A stretch of DNA of 6,482 bases. It comes from Pseudomonadota bacterium (GTDB taxonomy: Bacteria > Pseudomonadota > Gammaproteobacteria > Xanthomonadales > Xanthomonadaceae). Position numbers and translations under genes: made by a program. Of this stretch, positions 1 to 4,778 are shown piece after piece. The DNA lies in the NCBI GenBank assembly GCA_023423855.1, contig JAFAEU010000304.1, positions 1-6,482 on the forward strand, in the 5' to 3' direction. The first letter of the stretch is position 1. The number at the start of each line of letters is the position of its first letter. The notes beneath the pieces were generated by a model. That model worked only from the letters and a program-made list of their open reading frames with translations. It was not told the origin of the DNA and ran no database searches.

Positions 1-1
1 C

Positions 2-628
2 CCGCTGATGGCGGAGGGCAGGCTGCTGCCCTACCTCGACATCCCGTTCCAGCACGCCAGCCCGCGCGTGCTGAAGCTGATGAAGCGCCCGGGCGCGGTG
101 GACAAGGTGCGCGAGCGCATCGCGCGCTGGCGCGAGATCTGCCCGGAGCTGACGATCCGCAGCACCTTCATCGTCGGCTTCCCTGGCGAGACCGAAGCGG
201 AGTTCGAGGAACTGCTGGATTTCCTGCGCGAGGTGCGACTGGACCGCGTCGGCGCCTTCGCCTATTCGCCGGTGGACGGCGCGAGTGCGAACGCCTTGCC
301 CGATCCGGTGCCGGAAGCCGTGAAGCAGGAACGCCTGGCGCGCTTCATGGCGGTGCAGGCGGAGATCTCGGCGCAGAAGCTCGAGGCGAAGGTGGGCAGC
401 ACGCAGCGCTGCATCGTCGATCTCGTCGACGGCGAGATCGCCATCGCCCGCACGATGGCCGACGCGCCGGAGATCGACGGCGTCGTGCAGATCCAGAACG
501 GCCTCGAGGCCGGGCTGCAGCCGGGCGATTTCGTCGACGTCGAGATCATGGGCAGCGACGAGCACGATCTGTACGGCGAGGCCCTGCGCGAGGTCTTCAC
601 CCTTCCCGGGGCGGCAAAGAGCCGGTAA
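2..628 (+). CDS. rimO: Ribosomal protein S12 methylthiotransferase RimO, 3' part (5' end outside window)
   Basis: RimO is a cytoplasmic radical SAM enzyme that adds a methylthio group to a conserved aspartate of ribosomal protein S12. The visible 208 residues match, as recalled, the second half of E. coli RimO (about 441 residues). The characteristic stretch [17 protein letters not shown] lies near residue 10, [13 protein letters not shown] near residue 55, and the YSPVDGA and ANALPDPVP motifs near 90-105; these belong to the back half of the radical SAM barrel. A TRAM domain follows at about residues 127-190, containing the family signature MADAPEIDG. The N-terminal domain and the CxxxCxxC cluster motif lie upstream of the window. 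The reading frame is open from base 2 and the ATG at 8 is internal (E. coli has the same Pro-Leu-Met context). It ends with a short extra tail ([13 protein letters not shown]) and TAA. MiaB is the main alternative, but the motifs favour RimO. Confidence 0.96.
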   Translation, partial: PLMAEGRLLPYLDIPFQHASPRVLKLMKRPGAVDKVRERIARWREICPELTIRSTFIVGFPGETEAEFEELLDFLREVRLDRVGAFAYSPVDGASANALPDPVPEAVKQERLARFMAVQAEISAQKLEAKVGSTQRCIVDLVDGEIAIARTMADAPEIDGVVQIQNGLEAGLQPGDFVDVEIMGSDEHDLYGEALREVFTLPGAAKSR

Positions 629-680
629 CGTCCACTTTCGGCCAGTTGCGTGGCGGCGGCCGGCCCGGATGCGCGCAGGG

Positions 681-689
681 GGAGGGGAA
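681..689 (+). promoter_or_regulatory. Ribosome binding site deciding a GTG start
   Basis: A purine-rich run (GGAGGGGAA) sits directly before GTG at 690. It supports GTG 690 over the in-frame ATG at 669, which would place this run inside the coding sequence and add seven residues (MRAGGGE) ahead of a normal signal peptide. Spacing from the GGAGG core to GTG is only about 4 bases, slightly short. Confidence 0.6.
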
Positions 690-1631
690 GTGAAGGACAG
701 ATTGTGGGTCTTCGCCATGCTGCTTGCGGCCGTCGCCTGCCCGGCGTTCGCCGGGATTGCCGACACCGCACGTTGTGAAGAGGCATACACGGCGCTGCCC
801 GCCGGGGCAATCCTCGATCTCCTCGACCCGGACGCTCCGCCGGAGCGGCGTACCCGCGCGCTCGAGGGCTACGAACGCCTGGCGGACCTGCGCGAATGTC
901 CGGAATTCGGCTACACGGTCGGACAACTGTACCGGCACGGGTCGGAGCTTCCCGGGAACCTCGTGCAGCAGCAGGACATCCCCAGGGCGAAGGAACTGAT
1001 CCAGGCGATGGCCATGGACGGGTACCTGCCGGCTTTCGCCGACCTGGCCGAGATGGTGATGCGCCACGGCGAACACCGAGAGGCGATGTTATGGACGCAG
1101 GTCTACCTGCACCTGGTCAGGACGGTCCAGCTTGCGGGGATGGATGCCGACGACGCGCACTTCAGGCGCACCGCCTACAACGGACACCTGCTCACCCGAG
1201 CCGAGACGGTCTGGCGCTGGCAGAGGCCCGCGGTGCCGCGCAAGCGCGTTCGGGAAGACCTGAATGCTTGGTTGTCCGAGCATGGTGCATCGGTGCGCAA
1301 GAGGATGGTCGAGCGGGATGGGGGATCGGATCGCCGCGCATCGGCGCAGGAAGGTCCATTGCCGCGGATACTGGCCAGGGCCGAAGACTGCAGGCTCAAT
1401 CTCGATCCGCGCATCGGCGCGGCGACGGCCTCGTGGATCGTGGAGGTCCTGCCGTCTGGCCAGGCCGGACGCGTGCTGCTGGAGAACTTCGTGCCGCGCG
1501 CCGGGTTCGTGGAAGGGCTGCGGCCCTGCCTGGCGTACTTCCGCTTCGAACCGTTCGCAGGGGAGGCCCCGGTGACCCGGCGCATTTCCCTGATGTACGG
1601 CTCGCCGGAAGGCGCCGCGATACGTCGTTGA
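690..1631 (+). CDS. Secreted hypothetical protein with Sel1-like stretch and TonB-C-like C-terminus
   Basis: I do not recognise this gene by name. From GTG 690 it encodes 313 residues. Residues 1-21 (MKDRLWVFAMLLAAVACPAFA) form a signal peptide with a likely signal peptidase I site after AFA, so the protein is probably periplasmic; Cys17 sits in a poor lipobox. Residues about 98-142 (AKELIQAMAMDGYLPAFADLAE...REAMLWTQVYLHL) resemble one Sel1/TPR-type helical hairpin. Residues about 224-313 resemble a TonB C-terminal fold: DCRLNLDPRIG, a strand with WIVEVLPSGQAGRVLLE, then a conserved-looking CLAYFRFEPFAGEAPVTRRISLMYG. This is like the 'W.F.PA...G.PV..R' ending of TonB-C domains. Cys234 and Cys280 could pair. 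It lacks the TonB membrane anchor and Pro-rich linker, so energy transduction is not implied. It starts 61 bases after rimO and may be co-transcribed. Being an ORF with codon bias, signal peptide and SD, it is probably real; its function is unknown. An ATG start at 669 is the alternative. Confidence 0.75.
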   Translation: MKDRLWVFAMLLAAVACPAFAGIADTARCEEAYTALPAGAILDLLDPDAPPERRTRALEGYERLADLRECPEFGYTVGQLYRHGSELPGNLVQQQDIPRAKELIQAMAMDGYLPAFADLAEMVMRHGEHREAMLWTQVYLHLVRTVQLAGMDADDAHFRRTAYNGHLLTRAETVWRWQRPAVPRKRVREDLNAWLSEHGASVRKRMVERDGGSDRRASAQEGPLPRILARAEDCRLNLDPRIGAATASWIVEVLPSGQAGRVLLENFVPRAGFVEGLRPCLAYFRFEPFAGEAPVTRRISLMYGSPEGAAIRR

Positions 1632-1730
1632 ACCGAAGCGCTGCGGGTTGGGGAGTTCCGGCCCCGATCGGTGAACCAGACGGGACACGCCGCATGGCGA
1701 TCGGGCATTGGGCGTTCATTCGATGCGTCT

Positions 1731-1798
1731 TGCAGGAGCGTCTTCAGGCGCGACCCGTTTCCTCGCCGGGGGCGGCCGTGCCTGAAGGTGCCCCTGCA
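1731..1798. repeat. Inverted pair of REP-like units (possible bidirectional terminator)
   Basis: Two 25-base units face each other: 1731-1755 (core TTCAGGCGCGACC) and 1774-1798 (core GCCTGAAGGTGC), with an 18-base loop. As + strand RNA the arms pair with 20 Watson-Crick pairs, 3 G-U pairs and 2 A-C mismatches. The unit belongs to the 'TGTAGGAGCG.CTTCAG.CGCGAC' type of extragenic palindrome found in pseudomonads and xanthomonads. The pair lies between two converging genes (stops at 1631 and 1829), where a hairpin could end transcription from both sides, although no T-tract follows. The rest of the 1632-1826 gap shows nothing else recognisable. Confidence 0.7.
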
Positions 1799-1826
1799 GT
1801 CCTGCAGAATGCGGTCGCGGGGAGAT

Positions 1827-2330
1827 TCAACCGCCGTAGCGCACGTCGACGATATGGAACCGCGCGATGCCACCCGGCAGCTGCGCCTCGAACTCGTCGT
1901 CCACGCGCTTGTTCAGCATCGCACGCGCCAGCGGTGAGTCGATGCTGATCCAGCCGAGTTTGGCGTCGGTCTCGTCGGGGCCGACGATGCGGTAGCGCGC
2001 GGTCTCGCCGGTGGCGGCGTCCTCGACTTCGACGCGGGCGCCGAAGAACACCGCGCCCGGGTCGGAGGGCGCGGTGTCGACCACGCGCAGGGTCTCCAGC
2101 CGCTTGCCGAGGTAGCGCACGCGGCGGTCGATCTCGCCGAGCTGCTTCTTGCGGTAGGTGTACTCGGCGTTCTCGGAGCGGTCGCCCTCGGCCGCGGCCG
2201 CGGCGAGCGCCTTCACCACCTCGGGGCGCTTCACCCGCCACAGGGCGTCGAGTTCGGCCTTCAGGCGCGCGTGGCCCTCCGGCGTGACCAGCGCGGTGCT
2301 CTTCTCGGCGGGCGGACGCCAGCGGCCCAA
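1827..2330 (-). CDS. greB: Transcription elongation factor GreB
   Basis: GreB binds in the secondary channel of RNA polymerase and stimulates cleavage of the 3' end of RNA in backtracked complexes. The 167 residues follow E. coli GreB (158 aa) closely. The N-terminal coiled coil spans about residues 14-85, with LWR..RPEV at 30-38 and the tip motif GDRSENAEY at 49-57, whose Asp50 and Glu53 correspond to the Mg-coordinating acidic tip. RRVRYL follows at 69-74. The C-terminal FKBP-like domain has [19 protein letters not shown] and the signature [11 protein letters not shown]. GreB rather than GreA is indicated by the LWR and FFGA sequences. The start is TTG at 2328-2330: the frame is open only back to a stop at 2367-2369, with no ATG or GTG in between, and the leader [16 protein letters not shown] fits what I recall of xanthomonad GreB. 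No clear Shine-Dalgarno precedes it. The start lies 13 bases after the stop of the upstream lipoprotein gene, suggesting an operon and translational coupling. Confidence 0.95.
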   Translation of the reverse strand: MGRWRPPAEKSTALVTPEGHARLKAELDALWRVKRPEVVKALAAAAAEGDRSENAEYTYRKKQLGEIDRRVRYLGKRLETLRVVDTAPSDPGAVFFGARVEVEDAATGETARYRIVGPDETDAKLGWISIDSPLARAMLNKRVDDEFEAQLPGGIARFHIVDVRYGG

Positions 2331-2343
2331 GCGACGACGATGC

Positions 2344-2853
2344 TCAGCCGCGGCGCAGGCTGTAGTTCAGCGCGCTCTCGACCGGCTTGCCCTCGGTGTC
2401 GAGCATGCGGATCTCGTCCTTCGACACGATCTCGAAGTGGCGGTCGGCGTCGTCCTTGCTGTCCGGGTCGAGCAGCAGGCGCCTGCCGTCGGCGTCGATC
2501 GTCCATGTACCCGCCATCTCGACGGTGGTGTCGCGGTCCCGGTAGGTCTCGCTCGCCCTGAAGCTGCCGTCGGCGTCGATGTCGACGCGCGTGTCGATGC
2601 CCGGGCAGTCGGCGCAGGGCAGGGTGCCGGCGAAGCTGCCCGCGAAGGCCTTGCGGTCGAAGCCGGCGGGGTCGGGCCGCTCGTGGTTCACGACTGCCGT
2701 GGCGTCGGTGCCGGCTACGGCGCCGGATTGCGCGGGGGCGGCGGTCGTGTCGGCCGGCGGAGTCGTGGGTGCCGGATCGGCAGTGGGCTTGCAGGCCGCC
2801 AGCGCGAGCGCGAGCGGGATCAGGGCGAGGATGGAAGCGGGGCGACGGCGCAT
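2344..2853 (-). CDS. NlpE N-terminal-domain lipoprotein (copper resistance/NlpE-like)
   Basis: This encodes a 169-residue lipoprotein. Residues 1-21 form a lipoprotein signal peptide (Arg-rich start, lipobox LAAC with Cys21). Lys22 follows the cysteine, so no Asp+2 inner-membrane retention signal is present and outer-membrane sorting is likely. Residues about 23-64 are a Pro/Thr/Ala-rich linker. Residues about 65-169 match the NlpE N-terminal domain: [19 protein letters not shown] with a CXXC at Cys80-Cys83, then [29 protein letters not shown] and MLDTEGKP. E. coli NlpE (about 236 aa) activates the Cpx envelope stress response on surface contact or misfolding and has a second C-terminal domain with another cysteine pair. 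That domain is absent here, so Cpx signalling should not be assumed. The ATG at 2851-2853 was chosen because AGGAG lies 7 bases upstream; longer versions run into an extragenic repeat. It is the promoter-proximal gene before greB. Confidence 0.9.
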   Translation of the reverse strand: MRRRPASILALIPLALALAACKPTADPAPTTPPADTTAAPAQSGAVAGTDATAVVNHERPDPAGFDRKAFAGSFAGTLPCADCPGIDTRVDIDADGSFRASETYRDRDTTVEMAGTWTIDADGRRLLLDPDSKDDADRHFEIVSKDEIRMLDTEGKPVESALNYSLRRG

Positions 2854-2860
2854 GGCGCGG

Positions 2861-2866
2861 CTCCTG
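2861..2866 (-). promoter_or_regulatory. Ribosome binding site of the NlpE-like lipoprotein gene
   Basis: CAGGAG on the minus strand lies 7 bases before the ATG at 2851-2853. It fixes the start and rules out the longer open frame that continues upstream to about 3024. Confidence 0.75.
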
Positions 2867-2976
2867 TGCGGCGTTTCTGGATGATGTGTGGCGAGCTTAG
2901 GTCCGCGCCGGTGAAGGAGTCGTTTCGTCGTGATGGTGGCAGGACAAGTGCCGGGGCCGTCTGACGGAATGCGCTC

Positions 2977-3056
2977 TGTCATCCCGAGCGTAGCGAGGGA
3001 TCTTGCCCGACGCACGCGGTGCAAGAAGCAGATCCCTCGCTACGCTCGGGATGACA
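2977..3056. repeat. Perfect 27-bp inverted repeat, extragenic palindromic element
   Basis: The arms at 2977-3003 and 3030-3056 are exact reverse complements (outer end TGTCATCCCGAGCG, inner end GAGGGATCT) around a 26-base spacer. The spacer holds a second smaller inverted repeat, TCTTGC (3001-3006) against GCAAGA (3021-3026), partly overlapping the left arm. The 'ATCCCGAGCGTAGCGAGGGAT' type sequence is a widespread intergenic repeat in several bacterial phyla. Here it starts 15 bases after the stop of the minus-strand yjgR and about 120 bases ahead of the lipoprotein start, so it could work as a hairpin terminator or mRNA 3'-end stabiliser for yjgR. No T-tract follows on the minus strand. No transposase gene or clear target-site duplication is visible. 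The remaining parts of the 2854-3070 gap show no confident promoter. Confidence 0.9.
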
Positions 3057-3070
3057 ATCTTCGGCGCATC

Positions 3071-4564
3071 CTATTTCAGGATGCCGCCGAGGAGGCCGCG
3101 CACGATGCGATTGGTGATCGTGCGTGCGGCCTGCTTGCCGGCGGCCTGCACCACGCCCTGGCGGCGCTTGGTGCCGAACAGCCATTCGTTGACCGCCTGG
3201 CCCATGCCGCCTTCGGCTTCCCGCGCCGCGTCCTTCGTGCCCTTCGCCGCGGGCGCGCCGGCCTGCGCGGTGGCGGCTTCGGTGCGCTTGGCCAGCAGTT
3301 CGGCCGCCGACTCGCGGTTCACGGCAGTGTCGTACTTCGCGCCGACCGGACTGCCCGCGCGCACCTGCGCGCGCTCGGCCTCGGTGATCGAACCCATGCG
3401 GCAGCGCGGCGGCGCGACCAGCGTGTGTTCGACCGGCATCGGCACGCCCTTGTCCTGCAGCGTCGACACCAGCGCCTCGCCGGTGCCGAGCTTCGACAGC
3501 GTCTGCACCACGTCGAGGTTCGGGTTGGAGACGAAGGTCTCCGCGGCGGTCTTCACCGCCTTCTGGTCGCGCGGCGTGAACGCGCGCAGCGCGTGCTGCG
3601 CGCGGTTGCCGAGCTGGCCGAGGATGTTGGACGGCACGTCGTCGGGGAACTGCGAGCAGAAGTACACGCCCACGCCCTTGGAGCGGATCAGCCGCACCAC
3701 CTGTTCGATGCGCTGCTGCAGCGATCCCGGCGCGTCGTCGAACAGCAGGTGCGCCTCGTCGAAGATGAACACCAGCTTGGGCTTGTCGAGGTCGCCGACC
3801 TCGGGCAGGTTCTCGAACAGCTCCGACAGCAGCCACAGCAGGAAGCTCGAATACAGCCGCGGTTTGAGGATCAGCTGGTCGGCGGCGAGGATGCCGACCA
3901 CGCCGCGGCCGCTGGTGGTGGTGCGCATCAGGTCGGCCAGTTCCAGCGCGGGCTCGCCGAAGAAGCGGTCGCCGCCTTCCTGGTCCAGCCGCAGCAGCGC
4001 GCGCTGGATCGCGCCGACCGACTGCGGGCTGACCAGGCCGTACTCGGTCGAGACCGTCTTGCGCTCCTCGACCACGAGGTTCAGCAGCGCGCGCAGGTCG
4101 GCGAGGTCGAGCAGCAGCAGGCCGCGGTCGTCGGCGAGCTTGAACACGATGTCGAGCACGCCGGCCTGGGTGTCGTTGAGCTCGAGGATGCGCGCGAGCA
4201 GGGTCGGCCCCATCTCGCTGACCGTGGTGCGCACCGGGTGGCCGAGCTTGCCGTACAGGTCCCAGAAGATCGTCGGGCTTCCTTCGGGCGTGTAGCCGTC
4301 GACGCCGATCTGCTCGATGCGCTGCTGCAGCTTGTCGTTCAGCGTGCCGGGCATGGCGAGGCCGGACACGTCGCCCTTCACGTCGGCCAGGAACACCGGC
4401 ACCCCGATCCGCGAGAAGCCCTCGGCCAGCGTCATCAGCGTCACCGTCTTGCCGGTGCCGGTGGCGCCGGCGACCAGCCCGTGTCGGTTGCCGTACCTGG
4501 GCAGCAGGTGGACCTGGGCGCCGTCCGCGGTGGTGATGGCCTTGCCGACGAGGATGGATTCCAT
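3071..4564 (-). CDS. yjgR: HerA-type ATPase, DUF853 family (YjgR)
   Basis: The 497-residue protein closely follows, as recalled, E. coli YjgR (about 500 aa), a HerA/FtsK-like P-loop ATPase of unknown cellular role. Walker A is GATGTGKT at residues 33-40. PVFLADVKGD at 56-65 and GHPVRTTVSEMGPTLLARIL at 108-127 are family motifs. Walker B is LVFIFDE at 264-270, with Asp269 and Glu270 followed by AHLLF. QLGNRAQHALRAFTP at 317-331 probably contributes the arginine finger region. The tail (about 440-475) is Ala/Lys-rich and low in complexity, then ends in a conserved basic helix (AARTITNRIVRGLLGGILK). No signal peptide or membrane segment is seen, so it is cytoplasmic. The ATG at 4562-4564 is chosen for an AGGA 10 bases upstream and because E. 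coli YjgR begins at an equivalent point. A longer open frame to 4912 overlaps the divergent gene and lacks family similarity. No nuclease partner (NurA) is adjacent. Confidence 0.95.
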   Translation of the reverse strand: MESILVGKAITTADGAQVHLLPRYGNRHGLVAGATGTGKTVTLMTLAEGFSRIGVPVFLADVKGDVSGLAMPGTLNDKLQQRIEQIGVDGYTPEGSPTIFWDLYGKLGHPVRTTVSEMGPTLLARILELNDTQAGVLDIVFKLADDRGLLLLDLADLRALLNLVVEERKTVSTEYGLVSPQSVGAIQRALLRLDQEGGDRFFGEPALELADLMRTTTSGRGVVGILAADQLILKPRLYSSFLLWLLSELFENLPEVGDLDKPKLVFIFDEAHLLFDDAPGSLQQRIEQVVRLIRSKGVGVYFCSQFPDDVPSNILGQLGNRAQHALRAFTPRDQKAVKTAAETFVSNPNLDVVQTLSKLGTGEALVSTLQDKGVPMPVEHTLVAPPRCRMGSITEAERAQVRAGSPVGAKYDTAVNRESAAELLAKRTEAATAQAGAPAAKGTKDAAREAEGGMGQAVNEWLFGTKRRQGVVQAAGKQAARTITNRIVRGLLGGILK

Positions 4565-4580
4565 GGGGTCGATGTCCTGT

Positions 4581-4618
4581 GGGGTGCATCCGGATTCTAT
4601 CGGTCCGCCCCGTTTTTT
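4581..4618 (+). terminator. Intrinsic-terminator-like hairpin plus T6 on the + strand
   Basis: GGGGTG (4581-4586) can pair with CGCCCC (4606-4611), with an inner CCG/CGG stem (4590-4592 with 4601-4603), followed by G and six Ts (4613-4618). This has the form of a rho-independent terminator reading rightward. No + strand gene ends here: it would stop antisense transcription across yjgR before it enters the transglycosylase gene. It also overlaps the predicted yjgR promoter, so the resemblance may be accidental. Confidence 0.35.
4594..4599 (-). promoter_or_regulatory. Putative -10 element for yjgR
   Basis: On the minus strand TAGAAT (5 of 6 to the TATAAT consensus) lies 29 bases before the yjgR ATG, giving a short leader of roughly 20 bases. 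The best -35 at 18-base spacing is CCTACA, weak, and is formed by the end of the degenerate repeat at 4618-4640. Prediction by eye only. Confidence 0.35.
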
Positions 4619-4640
4619 GTAGGCGCCTTCAGGCACGACC
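4618..4640 (+). repeat. Degenerate single REP-like unit
   Basis: The bases TGTAGG...CGCCTTCAGGCACGACC match the unit at 1731-1755 with a small internal deletion; the 13-base core at 4628-4640 differs from 1743-1755 by one base. No inverted partner is seen nearby, so it is a solitary copy in the divergent promoter region. Confidence 0.6.
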
Positions 4641-4720
4641 ACTTTTCTTCCCGACCCCGGATAAGAGCATCGCGCCTGACGGCGCCCCAAGTGGGTCGGT
4701 CCGTTCCGTGCGCGCTTTCC

Positions 4721-4749
4721 TTGTGGCACCCGCCACCAGCGGCTAACCT
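4721..4749 (+). promoter_or_regulatory. Possible promoter of the lytic transglycosylase gene
   Basis: TTGTGG (4721-4726) and TAACCT (4744-4749) are separated by 17 bases and end 29 bases before the ATG. The -35 fits the TTGTNN pattern described for Xanthomonas promoters, but each hexamer matches the E. coli consensus at only three positions. Low-confidence visual call. Confidence 0.28.
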
Positions 4750-4778
4750 GCCGGCCCCTCCCGTTCCGCCGGTGGTCG

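Noticed and set aside
1632..1826. Possible small gene or RNA gene in the convergent gap
   Set aside because: Only the repeat pair is visible; no SD-supported short frame, tRNA-like fold or promoter could be supported.
896..1948. Open frame of 350 codons on the + strand overlapping the hypothetical secreted protein and the gap
   Set aside because: Arg/Gly/Ala-rich translation without signal peptide or domain, crossing the repeat pair and entering greB antisense.
2158..2964. Open frame of 268 codons on the + strand across greB and the lipoprotein gene
   Set aside because: Antisense to two genes with clear family identity; Gly/Val/Arg-rich shadow.
2854..3024. N-terminal extension of the NlpE-like gene
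   Set aside because: It would include part of the inverted repeat and bury the lipoprotein signal peptide; ATG 2851-2853 has an AGGAG site.
2979..4589. Open frame of 536 codons on the minus strand in another frame of yjgR
   Set aside because: Arg/Ala-rich shadow frame, ending in the extragenic repeat; the YjgR frame has intact Walker motifs.
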